Part shown: positions 42,301-55,925 of the stretch, piece after piece
How the letters are laid out: the number at the start of each line of letters is the position of its first letter
Position numbering within the stretch: the first letter of the stretch is position 1
Origin: Promerops cafer
Taxonomy: Eukaryota > Chordata > Aves > Passeriformes > Nectariniidae
Direction of reading: 5' to 3'
Length of the DNA: 64,000 bases
NCBI GenBank assembly: GCA_013398275.1
Contig: VZSE01001758.1
Location: forward strand, 124,001 to 188,000
Translations under genes and position numbers: made by a program
The notes under the pieces: model-generated
What the model was told of the DNA's origin: nothing
Database searches by the model: none
Seen by the model: the letters and a program-made list of their open reading frames with translations, nothing else

Positions 42301-45300
42301 TTCCCTACTTTAATTTGTGTGGACTTTAAATGACTTCAAGCAGGTACAAGCTAGCCCTGGGTGTGGATTGGTGAATAATTGCATTTAGCAGCTCTCCACG
42401 TAATTCCTGCTCTGACTGGCAGGGAGGACAAGTGCTGGGGCCTGGAAAGGCTGATTGTTTTGCTGCTTTGTAATTATGATGTTGTTAATAAGTAAGAGTA
42501 ATTACATATCACTTTTGTGAAGTGCAGTGGTGACAGATTTTCAGAGCTGGATATCTTGCAGCTATTTCACAGTTGGAAAAGTCTCTGCTTCACTTTGCTC
42601 GAGGTACAAAGAACAATCCTTATCCCTGAATTCTCCAGGAGGTGTTCAACTGTTAATGTTTCCCAGGAATTATTTTATGCCAATATTTTGCCTTAATTAA
42701 GGTGCACATAAAAGTGGGGATGAGATGACCAAATTTCTCCCATATGAGTTAACAAAAGTTAAAGAAGTAAAAGTTTTGTCATCCTGACCTGATAAGCAGG
42801 GGAAAAAAAATAACAAGAACTGTATATACCATTTATATTTATTTCACTTTAAAATAATTGTAAATAAATCTGATTTTTGGCTGATTTTTTTCCTACTTTC
42901 TCCTGACTAATGAGCAATAGAGGATGCTGAAACACCTGAGTGCTGCCTAGAAATGTCACTGTTGTGGGTTCATCTGGGTCAGTTGTTGTTCAGAAATGTT
43001 TAGAAAGTTTGTGCTCGACTCTTCCTTCTCCTCACTGTGAATTCACTGTGAATTCTCTCACTCTTAGACCAGGTGAGACTTTACTGATGAACAGAGAAGC
43101 AAACAGGAAAGGATTTTAGAGCTGTGGACAAGGAGATGGAGAAAGGGGGAAATTCCCCTGAAGAATGGCAGGGATGGCTTCAACACACAGGAACACCAAC
43201 AGGCAGGGGAAGAAATTGCATTTTCAAGCTGCCAACAGGTAGGTGAGCACTGGAAATAAATAAAAAATAGTGGGGTATTCCTTCAACATGGTTTAAAAGT
43301 GAGGAGGTAAAATCAAAATGTTTTAAGACGAAATAAGGTCCAATTTCCCCATGTCCCAGTGGAGGAGCTGGAGCTGGGCCTGTGACTGGGAGACAAGCAG
43401 CCTAATGTATTAGTTTAGTAATTAACTCCTGTAAATTGTGCATAACAGAGCAATTAACTACTTTAGCCAGGCTTGAGAGCGGGGAGCAGGAAAACCTGTG
43501 TGCTCTGGGAGTGAGGGCATGGAACAGATTCCCTAAGCCAGGCCTGAAAAACCTGGTGTTAGTCTTGGGTTATTTCCAGTGACCCCTTGACTCCCATCTT
43601 CCTGCCCCCTGCCCGGATTTGGGGCTGGTCAGGCAGCTCTGTTTTTGGAAGGCAGAGGAGACAGATATAATGAATGGCTTTTATTGTGCAATATTTCAAC
43701 CCCTTTTTGACTGCGTTCGGATGGGATGGAAAATGTTCCACCCCGCACTGCAGCCAAGATAAATAAAACGTATTCCCTAAACCTGGCTGTGTGTTTCACT
43801 CAAACTGGCAGTAGTTAGAGCTCCACTCTTAAACAAGAATTTAGTTTGACAATTTTTAGGCCTTGTTCAGCTGAATATAACAGCCAAAGAAAATACTTGG
43901 GGGAAAAAAACTAAATAATACATATATTTACAGCTTGCAGGTGGCATTAATTTTTTTGGGGTCAGACTTTTTAGGTTTAAGGATCCCTGTAAAGTTGGGC
44001 TGTAATGTAGATTTTTAAAAAACATTATTAATTGTCTTTTTTCTTTTTAAATTAGTTTTTTTATGGGAACAGTCACTCTGAAGGAAAATCCATTTTATGT
44101 AGCTCCCTGATGGATGATAAATCGTTGTGATTCAAGGCTTTAAGAGTTTAGGGTCTACCAAGAACCTGAAAAATCTGCAGCCATAAGCCCCAGCAAAGGA
44201 GGAGTTAAAGCTCTCGACAGAATCCTGCAAAAGGCTGGCCTTCAACTCCACTGAGTTGGGTTTAAATTCTTTATGAAGCCTTTACTGCTAGGTTTTAGCA
44301 TTGCCAAGCAGTGAAGCCCTGGCACGCTGTAGCTGAGATATTCCATGCTGTACAGCATGTTTTATGGTCTGAACAATCCTATTTACTGATAATAATAACA
44401 ATAATAATAGTAACAGTAACAACACCTTTTAATTCAGTCACTGTGTCCAGAGGTCTCTTGAGAGTTTGAACAATGAAGGAGTAAAATTGAATTATCAAAC
44501 CAGCCACCTCCCCACCCTACAAAGCTTTTATTCCTCACAATCCCTCTCTACAAGCAAAACCCTTTTGAACAGATAAAATGCAAAACTTAATATTTGAGAG
44601 TAGATAAATGAGCCTGGTTTTCAAATCCTGATGAAATTATTAAAAGTTACCAAGTGCCTCAAAGTCTGAGGAGAAGCTGCAGCACGAATGGTGCCCATTC
44701 CTCAAAAGCCCTGATGATGCACTAAATTAAACAAGGTAGGAATTGGAAAATTGAGAGTTTTATCCCCTCTGTGCTCTGGGTTTGGGCTTGTGCTGTTCTT
44801 GAATTGAGTTGTTGCTCCTTTTCCTTGCTCTTTGTCTTGCCAGCACTTGGAACATCAGGGTGGAAAACAGGGATCCAATATCCCCATCCCTTAAATCACC
44901 TGGGTTACACTGGAGATAGAAACTTCACCCTGCCATAAATAACCTGCCTGTGGCACCCAAATGTTTGGACAAACAAATGCCTTCAGCCCCACGTTCAGCA
45001 GGTCAGAAATGCTGGGTTCTGGCAGTAAATAATATTCACTAATGCAAATCTATTAAGTTTCTAAGGGAATTCACATTTGAACTGGGATCTGGAGCTGTTG
45101 AGTAGCCTCGGGTGTGCCATTGAGGAAAAAGTAATTGTATGGGTACACATATTAATGAGGAATAAAAGGGTCATTTTACTCTTTCCTCAAGAAAAAAAAC
45201 CCCTAAAGTACCCAGGGTGTGTATTCAAGGAAAGCTTTGTAAGGTTTATGTAAGGAGTAGGTAATGTGTACATGGAGCTTGTATCAGTGCTAAGCATGAC

Positions 45301-47537
45301 ATAATCTCAGCTATGGAATAGAATCCCTAAATGTTCATTTTACATTTGTTTTTCCCAGCTCTCCCCCTGCTTGTTCCTCACAGAGCTCTGTTGTCCTGGG
45401 TTTTCCTGCAGCCCCTGCCTCGGGTTTGGAGCGTGCTCCCTCCTGCTCTGCCTCTCTTGAATTTCTTTGTCCCCAGTGCTTCCTGCCCTTGTTTAACACC
45501 AATGTCCAGCTCTTCCAGTCACAAAACTGACAAATTTGTTCAGAGAGATGGTCCAGAAAGGGAACCAAGCATTCGGGAGCATAGGGAAGATGTGTACACA
45601 AAAGTTGAGCAATGAAAGGTTGACTGGCAGGAACTTTTCCTGGTCCTTGGAATGGTGCCCCCTCCGAGAGCCACAGAAAGCCTCATTCCCAGCCAGATCC
45701 GTGGTGTTCAGTGCCTTTGAGCAAGAGTTAAGAAAATGATCAGGCTTTAGGCAGAATTAAACCTGTGGTTTCCTCCTGACACACAGAGTAGCCCGAGCCT
45801 TAAAGTGTTCCTCTTCTATTAGCAAGGCAAATATCTGCTTCTGAAAATGTCTTTTTTTTCCTCTTTCCGTTAATGACTGGAGACTTGGGCTGGTAGTCGA
45901 GGAGAAGCCTAAAAATCCTAAAACTTTCCATTTCCATCTTTTTAGCCTGCCTTGCTTTCAGCCTTGAGCGCAGCACAACTGGTGTGCCTGTGCCAAAAGC
46001 TGTTTAAACAATATTAAGATGTTTTCTTCAAACTTCTCCCTAGGAAGATACTCTTTTTCGAGAGGAATGTTTTCCCTGGAGCATTACATCATGAGCTGGT
46101 TCAGTTCTTCGAGTAAGAAATTGGACCAAATGGTGGGGAGGGTCTCCAGAGGAAACATATTTCTGCTGTTAAGTATTCCCCCCAGGAAGCTCAGAAACCA
46201 CTCACGTAATTCCCGTTCTGTCCACATTTAGCCTTTCACCTTGCTGCAGCTGAGCTCGGGGAAAGGGGGGCTGGACTTTTTTTGAGGAAATTTGACCCTT
46301 CTTTGTTTTTGTCATTACATTTCCCTGTCTCTCCTTGTACCCTGTGGTCTGAGCTGGGGTGAGGGGTTGTCTCATTCCTCTGACAGTGATGCTGCTAAAG
46401 GTGCTCTGGGTCTGTGTGCAAGCCACTAATGAAATCTTAATTAGGGAAAATTCCTTGGAAACTCTGGATTTAGGAGGCTTTTTGAGGATTAAAATGAGAG
46501 GAACCTCTGAGAAGAGCAGAGGATAGAGGGATTTGGGTGGATTAATGGGACAATGTGAACCATGTTGAGCTGGAGCAGGACTGTGTTTCCTCCTGTGTGG
46601 GGAGCATTTCCCCCATCAACTATGGAGGCTCCTGATAAGGTTTCCTATAGCAAATGAAACTCTCAGAATGAGGAAGAATATACTCCTTAAATGTAGTAGT
46701 GGCAATCAACAGGTTTTTTATTATTATGACTTTTTTTTTCTCATATGGCAGCTCTGCTCTGCAAAATTATTCTATGAGAGCTGATAAGCTGCAATTCACA
46801 CTTTGGTTTGAAGGCAGTCAAGGACCTGAGAGCAAGTTGGACTTGGAAGGTTTTGAATTGTTTATCTTCAGCTCACACAATTTCCTTAGAGGATATCCAA
46901 TGAAAATGCAACCAATGGAATAAAACTTGGAAGAAAAACTCTGTTGGGCAAAAATGCCCCAGGGCAGGGCACTGAGTGGTTCAGGAGTGGCTTAAATTGG
47001 GCTGTGGGGATGAATTAGAGGAATCTGAGTTGTGTGCCCCAGATTGGTTTGATTGGGCACAGAGAGAATTTTCATATCCAAACCTTTTGTTTTGCACCTT
47101 TAATCACAACTTGGAAAAAACAAAACCAGACAAAACTTAATTAAATTTGGTTTTCTCACTCAGAGGTTCTGACACTTGAAGATCATAAGAGGTTGAAGCA
47201 AAGGTCAAGCCTTGCAGATATTTCCTCCATTTTTCTTTGCTATCTAATCTTTCTAAAAAGCAGGGTTTTGCTGGGGTTTTTTTTTAAGGAAAAAAATCAC
47301 AGACAAATTTTTAATTGTTCCTAACAAGAGGGCCCATGAAGCTGGGGCAGCTTCTGAGGGCCTGGCTCTGGAATTGGTGACTGGGAGTTGGCACGGGCTG
47401 GGGGAAGACTGGCCAAACCATGTTTCAGTTCTGCAATGAAGTTAAGCACACAGTAATTACCCAGTGCTCATTACTTCTGCATCCAGATTATGAGGTCATT
47501 CCGTGACAAAGCGGGGAGTAGATAATTTAATGGAAGT
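42301..47537. other. Intergenic, low repeat content, no gene recognised
   Basis: These 5.2 kb carry no recognisable CR1 and no convincing coding frame. The stretch is AT-rich with homeodomain-type cores, for example TAGTAATTAACTCC and CAATTAACTACT at about 43,410-43,465. Being repeat-poor near a developmental gene is compatible with regulatory DNA, but nothing in the sequence proves it. Confidence 0.45.
44386..44422 (+). repeat. Imperfect (ATA)n/(GTAACA)n microsatellite
   Basis: GATAATAATAACAATAATAA is followed by AGTAACAGTAACAACACC. Confidence 0.8.
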
Positions 47538-47651
47538 GTTCAGGGCTTGGAGCAGCCTGGGATAGTGGAAGGTGTCCCTGCCCATGGCAGGGGTGGCAGT
47601 GGATGGGCTTTAATGCCCCTTCCCACCCAAACCATTCCATGATTCTGTGAA
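47538..47651 (+). mobile_element. CR1 retroposon 3' fragment
   Basis: It runs from GTTCAGGGCTTGGAGCAGCC to CCATTCCATGATTCTGTGAA. Confidence 0.85.
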
Positions 47652-49409
47652 GTTTGGATTCTCCTGCCACTTTGATTTTAATTCACAAACTCATTCTGAT
47701 TGCAGCAAAGTCTTTGTTTGAATATTTCCCAGAATTTGTGGCTCAAAACCCACTTTTTCCAACTCTGAGCTCTGTGGATGTGAAGCCACTCCATCTTCCT
47801 GCTGCTGGGAACTGAATGGGAAAAGATGAATGTGCAAAGATAGATTTCCTTTTGCTTCCTTTCTCAGCCATTTTTTCAGTGCAGAACAAACTTTTTCAAA
47901 GTGATTACACCAGATGATTTAACAGCACGGCCAAATAGTCCCTGTTGATTAAGATGGATGGGAGCTGTATTTGGAGCAATTGTAATTAAGACTCCCATGG
48001 CAAGCAAGGAAAAATAACAAATTAATCTAATAAGAGCTTATGGGGGAACTCTTAAATTGAAAAGTGTTCTGAAAATCCCAAATTCTGTAACACTGATAAA
48101 ATTTTAGTTTATTACAGCTTTCAGCATTATTAAAAGCTCAGACTTGGAGTTTATATTTTGATATTTGTTACTTTTAACTTAAAAAGAAATTATAGCATGA
48201 AGATTTGAATTTTTCAGTGCACAATAAACATTTTTAGTTAAATTTCTATGAGATGGACTATGTTTGTGATCTGGTTTTAATCATCTTTTTACGTGATCCA
48301 CGTGACAAAAAGTCTTTCTATCATGAAAACATTTGAGCCCTGGATTGCATTTTCTGTCTTGGTCAGAATATGCTGAAATAAATACAAAATTTAGATTTTC
48401 TGTCTCAAAATACACTGAAAACAAAGTCTGCATGGTCTGATGGGCATCACAAGGACTCTTGGTCCTCTCCTTGTTCTGCTCACACCATTCCAGAGCCCTC
48501 TTGACTTTGCACAACCCATTTGTACATCAGTGCCTCACTTTCTCCATGTGTAAAATGAGATGTCCCCTTTTGAAGGCAGTAGAAATTATGTTTAACTTGT
48601 GGAAAACCTCTTTTACTGTCACTCTTTGAGCCATTTCTGTGCCATTTCTGTCTCTGGGGGCAGAGGTGAAGTCACAGCACTCCCGCCCCTGCTGTTCAGG
48701 TGCAACCACAGAAAAAAACCCAACTATTTAAGGTCTGGGGCTACTTTTAGAAGAGAGGTGGCTTGTTCAGCTTTTGCAAGTCTTTAAGATAATGTCTTTT
48801 AGATCCATGATTGATTTATTTGATATTTATGCAGTTGGCAGGGGGATTTGAAATATAACATAAGCACTTCCTGAGATGTCAGGGCCTCGATGTTCGTGGT
48901 CTGAACAAGGATGTAATTCATATCTGCAGGTGCTTACTCTGGTATCAAACACTCCAATAACATCATGCCTGTGGAATCTGGAGCTCCCCAGTGTCCCATT
49001 TGTATCCTGATATGCCCACGTCTTTCCTATGTGTGTTTTTCTTTCTTAAGGAGCTCTCATTTCCTTCAATAGGATATGTTTTATTTCATCCTTTTTCCTG
49101 CATTTACTCATATTAATGTCACCGCGTGCACTGGTAATAACTGGGCTTGGAAATAACCCGTGTATCCCTGAAAACATGGGCCTGAAACCCAATGCCAGGG
49201 ATACTTTATTAGCAAAGAATTGATGTTTAAGTGAAGGGAGGGGATCATTCCTTGCTGGACTCTGATCCAACCCCTCTGAAGGAGCGTGTAGCAAGCTCAG
49301 CCCCAGCACATTCTGCCGGGCAGGGTTGGAGTCCTGGCACTGAAGTTTTTTAGGTGGGTTTTTTTCTGCTAAATGGCTGTGAAATTTGGAACTGGGTGCT
49401 GCCAGTTTG
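47652..49409. other. Intergenic, nothing recognised
   Basis: No repeat family or supported coding frame was found. A short local duplication, GTGCCATTTCTGT, occurs near 48,640. Confidence 0.55.
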
Positions 49410-49622
49410 TCCTGTGGAACAGCTGGGTTGGAAGGGATCTTAAAGCCCATCTAGTCCCACCACAGGAACACCTCCCACTATCCCAGGGTGCTCCTAGTCC
49501 CGTCCAAGCTGGCCTTGGACACTGCCAGGGATCCAGGGGCAGCTGCAGCTTCTCTGGGAATTTCATCCCAGCCCCTCCACACCCCCACAGGGAAGAATTT
49601 CTCCACAATATCCAGTCCAGAG
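49410..49622 (-). mobile_element. CR1 retroposon fragment, antisense
   Basis: It begins CAGTTTGTCCTGTGGAACAG and continues with 'GGGTTGGAAGGGATCTTAAA', 'TCCCACTATCCCAGGGTGCT' and 'GGGAATTTCATCCCAGCCCC'. Confidence 0.83.
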
Positions 49623-50099
49623 GAATTTTCACCTTTCTAACAGGGAGAGGTTGCAGGTACCTTTGGACTTCTTTTAGGGGAATTTGTTCAGGGTGAAGGG
49701 ACAGAGGGTAGGTGAGGGGTTCACCTGGTGAGGGATTTCTGTTCACTCTCAGGGCTGGATTTTCAGCCCTACAGCTGACAAGGAGTTTTCCTTGCCCTTT
49801 GTGTGCCATGAGATACCTTTTTGTACCTCCTTTCCTTCAGCCCTTTCTCCCATTTCACTCCATTTATGAACACTGAGTTCAGTTTACAAATTCTTTAAGC
49901 ACCAGCAGTCTCTGCACTTGCTTTGCAAAAGCCATTTGCACATTTGGTGAGGTGCAGTTATCAGGTGCTGGGAACTGGAGTGCTGTTAGCATTCCCCTGA
50001 ACCTGCAGTGTGCATTTCCAGCTGCTCTGTGAGGGTGAGCCTTGATGAGCCACCTTAGACAGGGAAAAGGTCCCTGCTTGGAAGGATCTGAGCCTTACC

Positions 50100-50376
50100 C
50101 AGCAGCTGATTCCAGACATGACAGGACTCAGGGAACAGCTGGAGCTGTGTCAGGGAGGGTGAGGTTGGATTTTGGGAAATGTTCTTCCCCCAGAGGGTGC
50201 TGGGCACTGCCCAGGCTCCCCAGGCAATGGGCACGGCCCCGAGGCTGCCAGAGCTCCAGGAGCGTTTGGGCACCGCTGCCAGGGATGCCCAGGGTGGGAT
50301 TTTGGGGTGTCTGTGCACTGACAGGAGCTGGATCAATGATCCTGTCCCATCCAGCCCAGGACATTCCATGATCCTA
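50100..50376 (+). mobile_element. CR1-like fragment, different subfamily
   Basis: It includes 'GGTTGGATTTTGGGAAATGT', 'GGCACTGCCCAGGCTCCCCA' and an end CCATGATCCTACAAC. The body differs from the other copies. Confidence 0.7.
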
Positions 50377-53339
50377 CAACAGGGATCCCATCCCTGCAGC
50401 TCCAAAATACCACAGCTACTTCTCACTCTGGAGGCCCCTTTGGAGCAGTGTTTTGATTAAATATTCTGGAGTGTTCAGTGCAAGAAATCTTTTTATTTCC
50501 TGTCATTATCTCGCTACAATCATGAGCGCCTCTTTTATTATTTTTATGCATGTGCTCATCAGCTGTAGCTTTTCCCATCCCAGTGGGAATTTCCCTGCCC
50601 TGAAAAGCTGAACCTCACACTATCTGGTAGAAACTGAATTTTTTCCCAGCTGGTGAGTGCAGCACCAGCATCTCCCATTAACAGAGCTCTGCTGGGGGAA
50701 ATATTACAAACCATAATCTGCTGGAACAACCCACTGGGGTGAGTTTGTGCTTTCCTGGAAACTGTCACAGGTACCTCAGCTGGGACATGGCAATGAACAG
50801 AAATAAAGGAATAAATGCACGATAAAAGAGTCTTGCTTGTAACTTGAACTTGTGCTTTACAAGGCAAAAATCTCTTTTTATACATTTTGCTATAAAACTG
50901 GCCTAAGTTTAACGTTTGTTTGTAGCATGAAGGGATTTTTGTTATCAGTCTTTAGCTGGAGGAGAAACCTCACAGTCACAGTGGAAGCAGCCCCATTTTT
51001 TCCTTTTTATTTCCAAATCAGGTAGATTTCTTTTCCTGAGACATTTTTGCATTAGGCTCTGTATAAATTGGATTAATTTAGGATCAATCCTTGCTATGCT
51101 AGGCTGACTTCACCTGAGGCTGTTTGCTTTGTTCTTATCTGTTAATTTTATACACAGGAAGGTCCAAAGTGCGAATAATTCCACAAAATAAACCTGTAAA
51201 GGATGTGTAACTCTGTCAGGGCTCTGTGACAAAGTCAGTGCAGATAAACCACCTTCTTCCAAAGCTTGAATTAAAGAGAGGCACTTTGGAGCTGTACAGG
51301 AGCTGTGCCCCAAAATGTCGCAAGTACCCTTGTGACAGGTGAGGAAGACAAATTATTGGGGTTATAGGATACCAGATGGGGTTGGGCAGAGGCAAACTCA
51401 GAGTTTTCATGTTCTTTCCCTTTCACAGTTTATAAATAGCAAAACTTCAATTTCCTGCTGTCCCCCAGGGCAGCTGTCACAGTGGCCAGTGGCAAAGGGC
51501 CAGCTGGACTCAGGACTGAGCCCTGGTGCCACATCCTCCTCTTCACCTGCCCCAGCCCAAGCTCTGCTTCAGCTGGGCCTTAATAGTTCTACCTTTCTCA
51601 AATTTCCCCCTTCCTCCATCACCACCTGACTTGGGTTTTCATTTTAAACCTTTTCTCCATGGTCCAGCCTAGAAAATGGGCAAGTTTTGCTCTGGGCAGA
51701 TGAGGACAGGGAATGCAAGACCTGAACTCTGCTATGAAGGGGGAATGAAACAAAGCAAAGAGGATTTAATTTAATTTCCTCTCTTCAGCAGGTGGAACAA
51801 GTCTGCCTGCCTGCCTAAAATACACATTCCAATGCTCCCCTCCATGGAGCCTCTTCTTCCTCTTTAGGTTTTCCCTTTATCTGGCAAGACTTCAGTTCAT
51901 CTCTCCAGAGAAGTAAGCAAATGCAGTTTTTTATTTTGTCTTTGTAAGTGTTTCAGATATCCTGGAGTTCCTCATTCTGGGAGAGGACAGGCTTTCACTT
52001 CACAATTACTGGATGTGCTGAAGGGAAGCAAAGAAATAAACAAGGATAAAATTTAAACTTCCAGGAGTGCCCAGGGCCTGCTCTCCCTCAGGGATGTGCA
52101 GCCTGAAACCACCCCCAGCTGGCAAATTTCTGCAGACAGAACCTTCTGAAAGGTTAAATATTGAGAAAAAGGACATTGGGACATGCTGGCCTGTCCTTTT
52201 TGGGTGGATTTACTAGTCAGGGAGCAAGAAATATTTAGAAATGTTATACACAGGCAGAGAAATCAATAGCAGTGATTAAATGACTCTGATGAACCCAGAA
52301 CAGATGCAAAAATTCACGTTTTTAACCCCTACTTTCACAGCAGAGGTGGCTACAACCCCAGATACACTAAAATTCAGGAAGGAAAATGATGGAGGGGCCA
52401 TGGTGCAGCTTTGTGTGTGAATCAAGTCATAGCTTTAGGTGTTAGTGAGGGGGTTTGTCTCCTGCCCTGCAATGGTTTTGCTCCGGGGGTGCTTAGAGCT
52501 GTCTGATGGTTTTAGCTGGCTATTAAAAAAGGAGCCAGCTCTGGTATCAACATTACCCTGATCCTGCTCTGGGGTTCGTTTTAGGCTGATTTCCTTCTTG
52601 GAAGTTGTGGAGGATTTTAGATTCTCTCCAAAGTCTTGACTACCCAGATTTTGCCCAGTTTACCCCCTTGGGTTCCCAGTCTCTCCAGAGCAGTCTCCTT
52701 CCAGAGCAAGCCACCAAGTCCACGTTCAGATCCCCCCAAATTCCAACCTGAGCTCTCCTTTCAGCCTTCTGCAATTAGGATGGGGACGATTGGGGTGTTT
52801 GGTCATCCAGGACATGAACCACATGTGACTTTGGGCTTGGAATAGATTTTAAATAGGAATTTGAGCTTTAGTGGGCATGGTTTTGCTTTTGCTGTGTGCC
52901 TGGATGGAGCCAGACCCACCCAAATGAGTGGCAGCACCATCTAGCTCCTCACACTGCCAAGCTGGAAATGATTTTTCAGGGTGGAGGGGAAAGGAAAAGT
53001 TATTAAAAGCAGGAGAGCTCTCAAGGACCCCAACTTTTCATTTCATTCTTATGAAGAAGCTCTGAGTCCAACAGGGAAAAAGCACTGGGAGTAATTATCC
53101 AAAATGGGTGGCATAAACTCGAGCAGAAAGTAATACATCAGTTTTAAAGCTGCTCATCTCAAACTGTGAGTTAGATTTATTTGACCTGCATTTGGGAGCA
53201 AATATTAATGAAAGGGCGAAGGCAGCTTATGGCTCTTTCAGTTCTTTCATTTCCCACTAGATGTCTCCGGTGGAAAAACTAATTAGGAATGTTCTTGATT
53301 TAATTTGGGAAAAAAATTGGATGAAGTTTTTGAGTGTTT
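50377..53339. other. Intergenic, nothing recognised
   Basis: No supported coding frame or repeat family was found. The frames of 96-108 codons here lack splice or family context. Confidence 0.5.
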
Positions 53340-53419
53340 TATTTTAATTTTATTTTATTTTATTTTATTTTATTTTATTTTATTTTATTTTATTTTATTT
53401 TATTTTTATTATTATTTCT
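53340..53419 (+). repeat. (TTTTA)n microsatellite
   Basis: About 14 near-perfect TTTTA units are followed by TTATTATTATTT. It is likely to be length-variable. Confidence 0.95.
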
Positions 53420-55627
53420 TTTAAAGTCTTGCCCTTGATCTTTCTTCAGTAACTACTTCAGCCTCGAGCATGACAAGAGGCTGCTTAGAAATGACTCAGT
53501 TAATGAATATTGGGGTTTTTTTAAGTAATACAGAGTTGCCCAAGTATTAGGAGAATACTTTAGTCCCACCAGTTCTTTGGCTGGAATCTGTGATATCAGA
53601 GCTGGGAGAGACGTTCAGGAATTGGTGAAACCTCCCTGAGTTGTTTTTATTTATCCCTACATTGGCAGTGTGTGTTTGAGCTTGTATCTCCTTTTGGAGT
53701 TTCTCTTTCAAGTGCAGCTTTATAAAAAAATAAAAATCTGTGTGAATCTGCAGAAATGGTTTCTTTTGTCTGACTTGCTGTTTGTTAACATTAATGGGGC
53801 TTTAAGTAGATGTAAGGATGTACCCACGTGACTGGCTGCAGAATTGAGGCTTCATCCTAGAAAAGAGCCCAATTTCCTTGGCATTCTCCTGTTGCCTGTG
53901 GACAGGAAGCCTCGTGGGGGTTGAGTGGCGCTTTGGGGAGCACTGGTTTGATACTGAAGAGTCACTGACCTGCTCACACTTCATTCCAAACAAGCTTGGC
54001 TGGGGTTTCCTTTTGTTTTAAGCCTGGCTCTTGGTATTATCTGAGTGATTTCTTTACCTGCTGAGTGTTTCACTGAAAGAATTCAAGGATTCTTGTTTGG
54101 AACAAGCAAAAATCCATCTCCACTCCTGGCATTTTGGAGATGAAGAATGAATTCCAAATACCAAGCTGGACTAAGGCACAGGGAGCTCCTTCAGAGTTGT
54201 GAATTTGCTTTTCCTTTGCTTTTCCCAGCACAAGGTTTGTCAGCCTGGACCAAGTGTAAAATCTGTCCCTCGGCTTTGTTCTGTAATGATGGTTTAGGGT
54301 TTTAGGGAAGATCAATGTGTATTTCAGAAATTCCTTGTTGAGACACTTCCAGGGCAGACATCCCGGTAAACCCCAGAATTCCTGGCATGGCAGGAGCGTG
54401 GGGATACAGACATGGAGAATGTTTTAAATAAAAGCCATGTGTCATAATAATAATAATAATAGTAGTAGTAGTAGTAGTAGTAATAAGCAAACAACCCCCC
54501 CACTGCCAGTCACCACAAAAAAAGGTGCTCCCTGGGAAATGAATAATAGCCCTCTGTGGACTGCCCAGCACCTGCTGGTGCATCCTGCTGCCACTGCCAT
54601 TTAAAAATGGTGACTTAAATTATAGCATTATAAGGAAAAGCATCAAAAATTGGGTTTAATGGTACAACAACCACCTAAACTGAAATGTCCTCGTAGCTGT
54701 TGCCTAAATACAGACTTACAATGGACGGTAGAAAAAAGTGAACAAAAAATTCTTCTCCCCAGAGAACCATAAATCTTTTTTTTCCCAATAATGACAATGA
54801 ACCACAAACAAATGTTTCAAAAGAGGTGATGACATTTTTCTTTATTTCACTCTGGTGTCCTTATTGCTGGGTTCTGGGATGCAATTTGTGGAGAATGAAT
54901 GTTCTGTGTTCAGTTCTGTGTTAAACATATCAAAGATCATTTCCCAAAATGGTCAGGGAAAATTCTTGATGTTCCATTTAATTCAATACTTAATTTAAAT
55001 TTCATCTCTCTGAGTTCAAGCTGTGTAATATTCTGAGTTTAAACTGGGTAATGTTTCTGAGCAGTTGATTTCACTGAATGTGCTGGAAAAAATATTTCAA
55101 TTTTTTAATGAATTTTTCCATTTTTGTTTACTTGGGTTTTAAAGTCTGGCTGCTTAGATGGGAGTCAAGCTCCTAAAAAGTCTGGTCTTTCCCATTTAAT
55201 GGCTTCACTGCTGTTTGCTTGTGCAAATATGGAATGAGGGTGGTCATTCCTTCCAATCCACCTCAGGAATTCAAAGGCTTCCTAACTCAGTGAAGCACCT
55301 GGGCTGGTGGCTGCCCTCCTGAGGTGCTGAGAACAATCTGATTTATTTTGCCTTTTGGCAGCATTTCTTAGCTCTGTCTTGGAGCTGCACTGGCAGTGCT
55401 TGGGTTGTTTGGGGCACAGGCAAAACAGGCTCTTACCTGCCTGGGAGAGGCCTCACCTGAGCTGGGTGAGGTGTGTGGGGTACAGAAAACCCCATGGAAT
55501 TCACCTGGATCAGAGGGAAAATACCAGTGATTTATAGCCAGGGTGGACACTGCACTGGCAGGACAAAGCTGGGACGTGAGGAACCTCAGGTGGGACAGAC
55601 CTGGGCTGGGTAAAGAGTGCAGATCCT
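53420..55627. other. Intergenic, nothing recognised apart from a microsatellite
   Basis: Only the compound (ATA)/(GTA) microsatellite at 54,443-54,486 is recognisable. No coding frame is supported. Confidence 0.5.
54443..54486 (+). repeat. Compound (ATA)n(GTA)n microsatellite
   Basis: About six ATA units run into about seven GTA units and end TAATAAGC. Confidence 0.93.
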
Positions 55628-55925
55628 GGAGTCATGGAATGATTTGGCTCAGAGGGAACCTTAAAACTCATCTCATTCCACCCCCTGCCATGGGCATGGA
55701 CACCTCCCACTATCCCAGGGTGCTCCCAGCCCTGTCCAGCCTGGCCTTGGGCACTTCCAGGGATCCAGGGGCAGCCACAGCTGCTCTGGGAATTCCATCC
55801 CAGCCCCTCCCCACCCTCCCAGGGAGGAATTTCTCCCCAATATCCCATCCAAACCTGACCTCTGGCAGTTTAAAACCACTGCCCCTTGTCCTGTCACTCT
55901 GTGTCCCTGCTCCCTCTCCCTCCTC
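55628..55925 (-). mobile_element. CR1 retroposon fragment, antisense
   Basis: It begins CTGGAGTCATGGAATGATTT, contains 'CCATGGGCATGGACACCTCC', and reaches the 'CCCCTTGTCCTGTCACTCTG' block, so it extends further 5' than most copies here. Confidence 0.87.
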
